Shown here in pieces: positions 43,557-51,652 of a stretch of DNA of 64,000 nucleotides. The translations under genes were made by a program, and so were the position numbers. Numbering within the stretch: the stretch's first letter is position 1; every line of letters starts with the position of its first letter. The stretch is from an uncultured Flavobacteriaceae bacterium. GTDB taxonomy: Bacteria > Bacteroidota > Bacteroidia > Flavobacteriales > Flavobacteriaceae. The DNA is taken from assembly GCA_947500585.1 (NCBI GenBank), contig CANMSN010000001.1, positions 62,001-126,000 on the forward strand. Direction: 5' to 3'. The notes below the pieces were generated by a model. It was not told where the DNA came from, searched no databases, and saw only the letters and a list, made by a program, of their open reading frames with translations.

Positions 43557-44417
43557 TCATTTTTTAAAAAATAATATTCTATTTTTTATACGATTAGCAA
43601 AAGATGGTTTTTTTTTAATAATCATAAGCTCATTATTAATACTAACATCATGCGAAGCAACTATATTATAAATTTTCTCTGGGGTTATTGAACCTGAAAA
43701 TTCACCTTTTATTACTTTCAAATTGTTCTTTAGTATTTCTTTGGTTTTAGCTTTTAAATCATCAATATCAGGATAAGATTTATTATCAGAATAATAACCA
43801 TCTATAAACCCTTTAATGAAAATTCTAAAGTCATAATCTAACTTTCCGCGTTCTAGCCAGTATACAAAAAGGCTTGACCACTTAAAATGTTTTATACCAT
43901 GAAAAAAAGCTTTTCTATATATATCCTCGTAGAATTGAAAAAAATCATGTAAAGCAAATAGTCTACTTTCCTCTACAAAATTAAAGCCGTCCTTTTTCAT
44001 TTTACTGTATAAGAAGGATTCTGGTCTTACCTCATTTTTAATCTCCTTATAATATTTTTTTGCATTTTTTAAATTTTCAGTTAAATACAAATGTGGTCCT
44101 CCCGACTTTGTACCTCCTCTAAATTTATCAATTATATAACCTTGATAAACATATAAATTAGTAGAATTTATACTAGCTCGGTTTACCATTTGTGTTATTG
44201 CATTTGGTACTATAATTAAATCAGCATCTATAGCCAATGTCCATTTTTTACCTTGTTTAAGCCCAATATCAAACGTTTTAATTACGGCTTCACTAAATGG
44301 TTTTTCCTCAATAATAAAAACGTTCTCTTCGTTAACTTCATTTAAAACTAAATTTTTACAAGCAGATATTGTTCTTTCATTTGCTGATCTAATTACTACA
44401 GTAATATCATTTATCAT
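43557..44417 (-). CDS. Putative GT-A-like glycosyltransferase
   Basis: A 286-residue protein not firmly assigned. The N-terminal ~120 residues look like a GT-A nucleotide-sugar fold: ITVVIRSANERTISACKNLV, VFIIEEKPFSEAVIKTFDIG, and WTLAIDADLIIVPNAI, which offers an Asp-x-Asp metal motif. The C-terminal half is Lys/Phe rich without known motifs. The place between GT2 and GT4 genes supports a glycosyltransferase or related transferase, but the family should be regarded as unknown. Confidence 0.6.
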   Translation of the reverse strand: MINDITVVIRSANERTISACKNLVLNEVNEENVFIIEEKPFSEAVIKTFDIGLKQGKKWTLAIDADLIIVPNAITQMVNRASINSTNLYVYQGYIIDKFRGGTKSGGPHLYLTENLKNAKKYYKEIKNEVRPESFLYSKMKKDGFNFVEESRLFALHDFFQFYEDIYRKAFFHGIKHFKWSSLFVYWLERGKLDYDFRIFIKGFIDGYYSDNKSYPDIDDLKAKTKEILKNNLKVIKGEFSGSITPEKIYNIVASHDVSINNELMIIKKKPSFANRIKNRILFFKK

Positions 44418-44427
44418 AAAAATATAT

Positions 44428-45351
44428 TTATACTTTTAATTTTAATATCCACAATTTAATTGTATTATTTTTTACATTAAAAATACCATTAAAAATAAGA
44501 GCCCCGAAAAAGTAGATATAAGAATAAATTTTAAACCCAAATTCCTTAAAAGGCACTAAAAAATAACTTCCAATGTTTTTTAATTTTATGGTTATATTAA
44601 ACTTATATACTCTATTAAGAGTAAAGTAAGACAACCCTTTATAACTATCCAAATTATTAATTTTAAGCATAACTTGCAATGCTTTTGCAACTTCTAAACC
44701 TTCTCTTTGTATCCGACCTTCAGCTGATTGATTTTTATAAGTAAAAGCATTCTCTACTTTTTTCACTCTGTTATTAATCTTTGATGAATACATGTCATGA
44801 ATATAGTCTTCATTATTTCTCAGTTCCACCCAATGATTACTTAAAGATACTTGACTTCGCCACAAGCAAGAACTTGTACTCCAACTTCTATTATATGTTT
44901 GAAAAATACTTGGTACTATGCTTTCAGGAATAATATCTCCAACACGTCTTCCTACTTCCACACCCAATTTAACTACAATTGTATTTGAGAATACCATCCC
45001 CGTACTTGGGTTTACATTCATTACATGAACACATTCTTCTAAAAAATTTTCGCTCCAAAAATCATCAGAATCTAAATAGCATATATATTCTCCCTTTGCA
45101 TTCGCTCTTCCTATTTGTCTGGCATAACCTGGTCCTCTATTTTTAGAATATCTAAAAAGTTTAACATCAATAATATTGCCTTCATTAACAACAATAGGTA
45201 ATGTGGAGCCATCATCAACAACAATAACCTCAAAATTTTTATAGGTTTGCTTTGTTAATAATTCAATCGCTTTATTTAACAACTCTTGTCTATTAAAAAC
45301 AGGTATAACTACGGAGACTAATTTTTCGATTTCTGATTTAATTTCGTTCAT
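44428..45351 (-). CDS. Glycosyltransferase family 2 protein
   Basis: A 307-residue GT-A enzyme: VSVVIPVFNRQELLNKAIEL (~12-31), FEVIVVDDGSTLP, RGPGYARQIGRANAKGEYI, CYLDSDDFW (DxDD metal site at ~93). The C-terminal segment (~265-290) is hydrophobic and may dip into the membrane. The sequence is AT-rich, as are its neighbours. Confidence 0.92.
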   Translation of the reverse strand: MNEIKSEIEKLVSVVIPVFNRQELLNKAIELLTKQTYKNFEVIVVDDGSTLPIVVNEGNIIDVKLFRYSKNRGPGYARQIGRANAKGEYICYLDSDDFWSENFLEECVHVMNVNPSTGMVFSNTIVVKLGVEVGRRVGDIIPESIVPSIFQTYNRSWSTSSCLWRSQVSLSNHWVELRNNEDYIHDMYSSKINNRVKKVENAFTYKNQSAEGRIQREGLEVAKALQVMLKINNLDSYKGLSYFTLNRVYKFNITIKLKNIGSYFLVPFKEFGFKIYSYIYFFGALIFNGIFNVKNNTIKLWILKLKV

Positions 45352-45446
45352 ATTTTAATATTGGCCATCATAGTTTTAATAGCAATATTGAAGCGTATTA
45401 ACTTGTTTTTATCTCAAATGTATTTGAATTTAAGAACACTTATTAG

Positions 45447-46430
45447 TTAAAATTCAAAATTATCAATTAGATTGTATGAATACCTTTTAAGTTTATAACT
45501 TCTCTTATTACTTAGCAAAGATATTCTAATTATTAGGCACAATTTAATCTTATAATAAAAAGGTAAAACATTTTTTAAGCCCTTTAACATAAACAAAATG
45601 TTTTCTTTATCTCTATTTTTTAATCCCAAAAAAATTAATTTAATTATGGCGTTGTAATAATATTTAAACACTTCAAAATCTTTAAGTGCGTGTGCTCTTT
45701 TAATGTTTGCTACATAGTTAAATGACAATGATGCAGCATATGGTTTAAAATATACCTCACTTTTTTTTGATATAGAATTATCATGCTGCCTGTATAAAAA
45801 CAAGGACTTATTCAAAATGGTATACTTATTAGCAGGTAGTTTAAAAAATAACCGTGAAAAAAATTCGGATTCTTGACCTTTTTTTATTTTAGTTGAAAAT
45901 AAGGATTTATCTTTTAAAAACGATTTTCTGAATAATACAGATGGCGTTAAGACTTCTAGCTGCCACATTGCATAATCTTTGTATAGGAATGTATTTACCT
46001 TTAAATCAATATTTCTTATAAGCTCAAGATTATAATTGGTGTGACTACCAGAACAGATAACCAAATCTATATTTTTGGTAAACGCTGAAACCTTAGTTTT
46101 CAAATAATCAGGTAACATTACATCATCACTGTCAAACCACTGAATATAATCTCCTTTACTCTGCTCAAACCCATAGTTACGAGCACCATTGCCACCAGAC
46201 GAATAGCTATCTGGACGTTTATGGTATTGAAAGCGATTATCATTTTTTACATATTCGTCAATTATACCCTTAGTATTATCAGTAGACCCATCATCCACAA
46301 TAATACATTCCCAATTCGTGTAGGTTTGTGCTAAAACAGAGTCTAAAGTCTCTTTTAATAAATGTGAGCGATTAAAAGTTGGGATTATAATCGAAATTAA
46401 ACTAGACTTTTTCAATTCAATAAATCCCAT
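45447..46430 (-). CDS. Glycosyltransferase family 2 protein
   Basis: A 327-residue GT-A enzyme with a very clear active-site series: ISIIIPTFNRSHLLKETLDS (~12-31), CIIVDDGSTDNTKGIIDEYV, GNGARNYGFEQSKGDYIQWF and DSDDVM (metal site, ~105). Starts 5 bp after the triple-fusion gene, so the two are surely co-transcribed. Confidence 0.93.
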   Translation of the reverse strand: MGFIELKKSSLISIIIPTFNRSHLLKETLDSVLAQTYTNWECIIVDDGSTDNTKGIIDEYVKNDNRFQYHKRPDSYSSGGNGARNYGFEQSKGDYIQWFDSDDVMLPDYLKTKVSAFTKNIDLVICSGSHTNYNLELIRNIDLKVNTFLYKDYAMWQLEVLTPSVLFRKSFLKDKSLFSTKIKKGQESEFFSRLFFKLPANKYTILNKSLFLYRQHDNSISKKSEVYFKPYAASLSFNYVANIKRAHALKDFEVFKYYYNAIIKLIFLGLKNRDKENILFMLKGLKNVLPFYYKIKLCLIIRISLLSNKRSYKLKRYSYNLIDNFEF

Positions 46431-46435
46431 AAAAC

Positions 46436-48268
46436 CTATTTATGTGCCACAAATAATGGTCGCTTATTATTAGCTATATTCAATTCATCATCTGACAAAC
46501 CAAGATATTCGACTTTTTTAAATCCATTATTAACTAAATTTTCTTTAATATAATCAACATTAGTATTGCTATTACCTTCAAAATATAAGGTTTTTAAGCA
46601 GATAGCATTAAGTTTCTTAAAAAACGCATCTTTATCTTTTAAATGACCTAGTACTGCTAAACAGAATACAATATCATAAGGAGTATTAAACTGTGATTTA
46701 AAATAAGTACTTTCTACATCTACTCTTTTAAAAGAAAGCTCTTTATCTTTAAAATGTAATGATTTAATGATATTAGAAATTTGGACCTTATCATTATCAT
46801 ACTCGATTCCTAATGCAGATGAAGGCTCATACTCCATTAAACCTGATAACAATGCTCCAATATTACTTCCAATATCTAAAATATTTTTATTATGAATATC
46901 CTTTTTAGTTATATTAAAGTTCTCAAGCCGTTTTTTTATGTTTCTTTGACCAATTTTTTCATCTATTTGAAGATGTTTTAAATTAAACGTTGCATATATA
47001 TATCTATTTACCAACGTATGTCTAGCGTCTTGGTCTTGTTTTCTAGTAAAAAAAGATCCAGAAATTTTATATAATTTTTCTTTAAGAAATGAGTCAAATA
47101 ATTCTTTAAAATGATTTTCATCTCTAATATTAAATATCTTTTTTAAAGAAAAATCACTATGTCCTAACACACACATATTCTTAGTTAAAAAGGGCGATTC
47201 CAAGAACTTACCAGTAACATCATAAGACTCAAAAAAGTCAATATTTGAATTTAACTTTTGGCTAGTTTCAAAGTCTATAATCTTAATTCCATCAGGTGTA
47301 TAAAATATATTTTTTGCATGAAAATCACAATGCGCTATATTTTTACTATATATCTCAATCAAACAAAATATAATCTCACCAAAAATATCTAATCTTTCAT
47401 TTGGAGCAACTGTATCAATATATTGATCTAATCTATATTTATTATCAATAAATTCAAAAATAAGGTAATCACTTGCTATACTTAATATTTTAGGTAACCA
47501 ACTGTATCCTTCAAAAAGGCTATACATATCTAATTCATTTTTATATGAATCCACACCCTCTTTTGAATTCATATAGCTCTTTTTTACAGCTTTCTTGTTT
47601 TCAAACTCTATGATTTCAACAATAGTTCTGTCACTGATAGTTTTATCTCCAAAAGTCTTAAATTGAACATCTTTCTTTATGTAAAGTAATCCATTTTCTT
47701 TCCCATAACGGCCTTTTTCATCTACCTCCTTATACAACTCCTTATCTCTATTTTTTAATATCTTAAATTTTTCAGAACCTACAATTGATAATGGAGGTAC
47801 ATTACCCGAAACCACAGTGCCCATACCAATTATTACACCATCTCCTATAATAGTTCCTGGTGTAATGCAGACATTCATTCCTATCCATACATTTTTACCT
47901 ATGACAACTTCTTTTTTTATGAATTCATTATTGTAAGGTAAAATATCAGAGTTATAATTATGATTAATAGTATAAAGCACAAGATTTCTACTTATGTGAG
48001 TATTATCACCAACTGAAAGGCCTCCTTCAGCTTTTATAAAGGCATTATTCCCTATATGAACATTTTCTCCTAATGTTATTTTTTCAGGACTTGAAATTGA
48101 AAGTTCGGTTCCCCAAAAAAAAGAATCCTTCCCTTTTTTTACTTTATTAAAAATAATATTTGAATTTAGTTTTTCTTTTCTTTTTATTTCTGATATTATG
48201 TGATTAACTAGTTTATCTAGCAAGGGCTTTAATTTGCTTTTTATTTTATTTTTTAATTTTTTCTTCAT
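46436..48268 (-). CDS. Three-domain fusion: acyltransferase, kinase, methyltransferase
   Basis: A single 610-residue frame with three enzyme types. (1) Residues ~50-165: left-handed beta-helix acyltransferase with catalytic His in YTINHNYNS (His103) and the coils VVIGKNVWIGMNVCITPGTI and IIGMGTVV. (2) Residues ~200-400: eukaryotic-like/lipopolysaccharide-type kinase with Lys in AVKKSY (~229), Glu in KNELDMY (245), catalytic loop HCDFHAKN (313-320) and metal motif DFE (332-334). (3) Residues ~445-610: class I SAM methyltransferase with motif I ILDIGSNIGA (463-472) and acidic GIEYD (~489). The gene lies 1 bp after the Wzt-like ATPase. Known enzymes that cap ABC-exported polymers (WbdD) join a methyltransferase and a kinase in the opposite order; this may be an analogue with an added acyltransferase. 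Function is inferred. Confidence 0.85.
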   Translation of the reverse strand: MKKKLKNKIKSKLKPLLDKLVNHIISEIKRKEKLNSNIIFNKVKKGKDSFFWGTELSISSPEKITLGENVHIGNNAFIKAEGGLSVGDNTHISRNLVLYTINHNYNSDILPYNNEFIKKEVVIGKNVWIGMNVCITPGTIIGDGVIIGMGTVVSGNVPPLSIVGSEKFKILKNRDKELYKEVDEKGRYGKENGLLYIKKDVQFKTFGDKTISDRTIVEIIEFENKKAVKKSYMNSKEGVDSYKNELDMYSLFEGYSWLPKILSIASDYLIFEFIDNKYRLDQYIDTVAPNERLDIFGEIIFCLIEIYSKNIAHCDFHAKNIFYTPDGIKIIDFETSQKLNSNIDFFESYDVTGKFLESPFLTKNMCVLGHSDFSLKKIFNIRDENHFKELFDSFLKEKLYKISGSFFTRKQDQDARHTLVNRYIYATFNLKHLQIDEKIGQRNIKKRLENFNITKKDIHNKNILDIGSNIGALLSGLMEYEPSSALGIEYDNDKVQISNIIKSLHFKDKELSFKRVDVESTYFKSQFNTPYDIVFCLAVLGHLKDKDAFFKKLNAICLKTLYFEGNSNTNVDYIKENLVNNGFKKVEYLGLSDDELNIANNKRPLFVAHK

Positions 48269-48269
48269 T

Positions 48270-49541
48270 CTATCTCCACTTTTGATTAACTAAAATTATT
48301 TGATGGCTAGCCGCTGGTAATTTTCCTGAATTATAAAAATCTCCAGACTCTACAATAATATTTCCTGCCTCCTTTATGCTATCATATACTTCAGCAAAAC
48401 TAGTTATATTAATATTATAATTATAAATCCCTGCAGTGAACGGTATTTTATTTAATTCACAATAAAAGAATGATACTCCATGTGAAATATCATAATATTT
48501 ATTAATTGAATCGCTCTTAAATGCGGTAAGCATTGAATTATCCAAATTAAAAACACCTATACCTATTGAGCATTTTTTGTATACTTCTTTATCATAGTTT
48601 TCAACCTCAATTTTAACTTTAATTTCTTGACCTGAAACTAGAGATTTACAATCTTTATTATTTGAGTTTATAAAAGAAACATTTTTAATTTGTAATCCTT
48701 TCTTTTTATTTTCTCTTTTCACCTTAAAAGTTGATAATTCTCCTTCTCCAATTGTAGTATACTCTTCAACTATGCTAGCAGTATCACCAATTCTTTTTAC
48801 ATACCCATTCTGTAATAGAATACATTTACTTGTTAATGATTTAATTGTAGCCATATTGTGACTTACAAACAAAACGGTTCTACCATCGCCTTTACTAATT
48901 TCCTGCATCTTACCAATAGCTTTTTTTTGAAATTCAGCATCACCAACAGCTAGAACTTCGTCAACTATTAAAATATCAGGTTCTAAAAAAGCGGCTACTG
49001 CAAAAGCTAAACGCACTTTCATACCAGAGGAATACCGCTTTACAGGGGTATCTATATACCGTTGGCATCCTGAAAAATCTATAATCTCCTCTAATTTGGC
49101 ATTAATCTCAGCTTTGGTCATGCCTAAAATAGCACCATTTAAAAAAATATTTTCCTTCCCGGTCATTTCTGGATGAAACCCGGTACCAACTTCTAGTAAA
49201 GACGCAATACGCCCTTTCGTTTTTATTTCACCTGTAGTGGGTCCTGTAACTTTTGATAAGATTTTAAGAAGTGTGGATTTACCTGCGCCATTTTTTCCTA
49301 TAATACCTAACACCTCACCACGCTCTACTTCAAAACTAATATCTTTGATCGCCCAGGCATACTCGGAGTTTCCAGTAGTCGATCTATCGTTAGTTTCACC
49401 TATTTTTAAATATGGGTCTTCTTTACCTCTAATTTTATGCCACCACCTATTCATGTCATGACTAATAGTACCTGTTCCAATAGTGCCTAAGCGGTATTGC
49501 TTAGAAATATTTTCTACTTTTAAAATAATGTCTTTCTGCAT
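48270..49541 (-). CDS. wzt: Polysaccharide ABC transporter ATPase with C-terminal domain (Wzt-like)
   Basis: The ATPase half of a polysaccharide exporter, 423 residues from ATG 49541; the longer TTG start at 49556 would overlap wzm. The nucleotide-binding domain (~1-245) has Walker A GKNGAGKST (~82-90), signature KRYSSGMKVRLAFAVA, Walker B DILIVDEVLAVGD and H-loop FVSHNMATI. The C-terminal ~165 residues are a separate beta-rich domain (from ~265, LQIKNVSFINSNN, VKIEVENYDKEVY, FYCELNKIPFTAGIYNYNIN). In E. coli O8/O9a, Wzt uses such a domain to recognise the capped end of the chain. The gene lies 1 bp from wzm and 1 bp from the triple-fusion gene. Confidence 0.93.
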   Translation of the reverse strand: MQKDIILKVENISKQYRLGTIGTGTISHDMNRWWHKIRGKEDPYLKIGETNDRSTTGNSEYAWAIKDISFEVERGEVLGIIGKNGAGKSTLLKILSKVTGPTTGEIKTKGRIASLLEVGTGFHPEMTGKENIFLNGAILGMTKAEINAKLEEIIDFSGCQRYIDTPVKRYSSGMKVRLAFAVAAFLEPDILIVDEVLAVGDAEFQKKAIGKMQEISKGDGRTVLFVSHNMATIKSLTSKCILLQNGYVKRIGDTASIVEEYTTIGEGELSTFKVKRENKKKGLQIKNVSFINSNNKDCKSLVSGQEIKVKIEVENYDKEVYKKCSIGIGVFNLDNSMLTAFKSDSINKYYDISHGVSFFYCELNKIPFTAGIYNYNINITSFAEVYDSIKEAGNIIVESGDFYNSGKLPAASHQIILVNQKWR

Positions 49542-49542
49542 G

Positions 49543-50391
49543 TTAAATCGTATCAATAAAACTTTTCTCAGTTTTATTAAAAATTAAAATCCCTAGTAAA
49601 AACACAACTACTGTAAATACTAAAGTGTAAACAACACCAAATACAGATGTTGTACCCTCTCCTAATAGTAAATAACGAGAAAACTCTATAACATAAGCCA
49701 TTGGGTTATAATCTACTGCCCAAGCAAAACCATTGTCTTTAAACAAACTATAAGGTAGTGTTACTAAAGAAATATACATGAGCAATTGCACACCAAAAGT
49801 TAGTAGAAAAGATAAATCTCTATATTTTGTAACCATTGATGAGATAATCATCCCTGTACCTAAGCCTAATAGCCCCATGACCAAAATAATAACAGGAAAA
49901 TAAATAGCATATATATTAGGTCTTACTAGACTACCTTGATATACAAAATACAGATAAAATACTACAAATAGACCAAGTTGAATGCCAAATTTTATCAAAT
50001 TTGAAAGTACTACAGACAAGGGCATAATTACTCTTGGAAAATACACTTTTCCAAAAATGGCTTGATTTTTTTTAAACGTATCAGCTGTTCCTGTTAAACA
50101 CTCTTTAAAATAATTCCAAGAAACCACTCCTGCTAGGTTAAATAAAAATGGCGGAATACCACCCGTATCAATATTAGCAATAGTATTAAATACCAGAGTA
50201 AAAATAACAGTAGTAAACAAAGGTTGTATAACAAACCAGAGCGGTCCTAAAACGGTTTGCTTATAAACTGTTATTACATCACGTTTTACAAACAGCAATA
50301 ATAAATCACGGTACTGCCAAACCTCTTTAAAGTTGAAATCTATTAATTTCTTTTTTGAAGAAATTGTATATAACCAGCTTTCTTCTTTCAT
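49543..50391 (-). CDS. wzm: Polysaccharide ABC transporter permease (Wzm-like)
   Basis: The membrane half of the exporter, with 282 residues and six predicted helices of the ABC-2 type. The N-terminal amphipathic part reads WLYTISSKKKLIDFN and EVWQYRDLLLLFVKRD, followed by KQTVLGPLWFVIQPLFTTVI, all typical. ATG overlaps the epimerase stop by 4 bp (ATGA). The first codons of this gene are echoed in a remnant at 51444-51644. Confidence 0.94.
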   Translation of the reverse strand: MKEESWLYTISSKKKLIDFNFKEVWQYRDLLLLFVKRDVITVYKQTVLGPLWFVIQPLFTTVIFTLVFNTIANIDTGGIPPFLFNLAGVVSWNYFKECLTGTADTFKKNQAIFGKVYFPRVIMPLSVVLSNLIKFGIQLGLFVVFYLYFVYQGSLVRPNIYAIYFPVIILVMGLLGLGTGMIISSMVTKYRDLSFLLTFGVQLLMYISLVTLPYSLFKDNGFAWAVDYNPMAYVIEFSRYLLLGEGTTSVFGVVYTLVFTVVVFLLGILIFNKTEKSFIDTI

Positions 50392-51437
50392 TCTTTTGTA
50401 TTATAATCTAAATAAAACTCTACAAACTTTTTAATACCATCTTGAATGGTTGTTGCAGGTTTAAAACCAATGTAATCATACAAACTATCAGCATCTGCAT
50501 AGGTTGTTGTTACATCTCCTGGTTGCATAGGTTTCAAATCAATTTTCCCTTTTTTTACCAATGCTATTTCAAGAGCTTTTACATAATCCATTAATGGAAT
50601 AGGACTATTATTACCAATGTTAAAAATTTGATAAGGTGCTGTACTTTTTGAAGCTAGTGGTTTCTTTTTATCAAATTCAGGATGGTTGGCTTTAGGTGGT
50701 TTTGGTAACAACCGGTTAATGGATTCTACAATATCGTCTACATACGTAAAATCTCTAGTCATTTTACCAAAATTAAATACCTCAAACGGCTGATCTTCAA
50801 CTATGGCCTTGGTAAATATATACAGTGCCATATCTGGTCTACCCCATGGGCCATATACTGTAAAGAAACGTAACCCTGTTGATGGGATTTTAAATAAATG
50901 TGCATACGAATGTGCCATCATTTCATTTGCTTTCTTACTTGCTGCGTACATAGACAAGGGATGGTTTGTTGAGTTATCTTCTTTAAATGGTATATCTTCA
51001 CTCAATCCGTAAACAGAACTTGAAGAGGCATAAATAAGATGTTCTACTGGAAAAGCTCTACAACACTCTAAAACATTTAAAAACCCTGTAATATTATTAT
51101 CTATATACGATTGTGGGTTAATTAATGAATACCTTACACCTGCTTGGGCTGCCAAATTTATAACAAAATCAAAACGATGACGTTCAAATAAGGCTTTCAA
51201 ATTTTCTAAATCTTGCAAATCTAGTTTAACAAATGTAATATTGCCTTTTACTTCTTTATTGGTTTGAAGCCCTTTCGTATCAACTCCCAGCGCCTCTAAA
51301 CGTGCTAATTTTAAATTAACATCATAATAATCGTTAATAATATCTAAACCATACACATCGTAACCTTGAGCTATCAGTTTTTTTGACAAATGAAACCCAA
51401 TAAAACCAGCTGCTCCTGTAATTAATACTTTTTTCAT
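50388..51437 (-). CDS. UDP-glucuronate 4-epimerase-like NAD-dependent epimerase
   Basis: A 349-residue short-chain dehydrogenase/reductase. NAD-binding GAAGFIG (8-14), then YDVYGLDIINDYYDVNLK, NLAAQAGVRYSLINPQSYI, catalytic SSSVYG and YAASK (~159-163), TVYGPWGRPDMALY, and TRDFTYVDDIVES. This wording matches enzymes that interconvert UDP-glucuronate and UDP-galacturonate. The substrate would normally come from a UDP-glucose dehydrogenase, and a fragment of such a gene lies immediately upstream. It overlaps wzm by 4 bp. Confidence 0.9.
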   Translation of the reverse strand: MKKVLITGAAGFIGFHLSKKLIAQGYDVYGLDIINDYYDVNLKLARLEALGVDTKGLQTNKEVKGNITFVKLDLQDLENLKALFERHRFDFVINLAAQAGVRYSLINPQSYIDNNITGFLNVLECCRAFPVEHLIYASSSSVYGLSEDIPFKEDNSTNHPLSMYAASKKANEMMAHSYAHLFKIPSTGLRFFTVYGPWGRPDMALYIFTKAIVEDQPFEVFNFGKMTRDFTYVDDIVESINRLLPKPPKANHPEFDKKKPLASKSTAPYQIFNIGNNSPIPLMDYVKALEIALVKKGKIDLKPMQPGDVTTTYADADSLYDYIGFKPATTIQDGIKKFVEFYLDYNTKE

Positions 51438-51443
51438 TGTAAC

Positions 51444-51644
51444 CTAAATATCTGATTTTGAATTCGGCAATACTGATTTCATATCAAATATTACATTAAT
51501 ATTATCTAAATAGACTTTTAAATCTAAACTTATAAACTTATTATATTTTACTATTAACATAAGGTCTTGATATCTGTTTTTTTTTGAGAATATTGTATAT
51601 AACCACTGGTTTGTCTGAATGTGGTACGTTTTAGTTGGAGTCAT
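51444..51644 (-). pseudogene. Recombination scar: wzm-like 5' end joined to the 3' end of a nucleotide-sugar dehydrogenase gene
   Basis: A 66-codon frame that is two pieces of other genes. The first ~23 residues end QWLYTIFSKKN, close to the Wzm N-terminus WLYTISSKKK; at DNA level TGGTTATATACAAT is shared exactly with the wzm start. From YQDLMLIVKYNKFISLDLK to IFDMKSVLPNSKSDI the protein reads like the C-terminal UDP-binding domain of UDP-glucose/UDP-GalNAc dehydrogenases, which end in a DxKxxLxxxxxxxRL pattern. Removing one T from GATATTTAGG restores the expected SDIRLQ ending with an ATGA overlap to the epimerase start. So a dehydrogenase gene once stood here and was lost by a deletion that fused it to a wzm-like start. 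Confidence 0.7.
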
Positions 51645-51652
51645 TAATTTAG

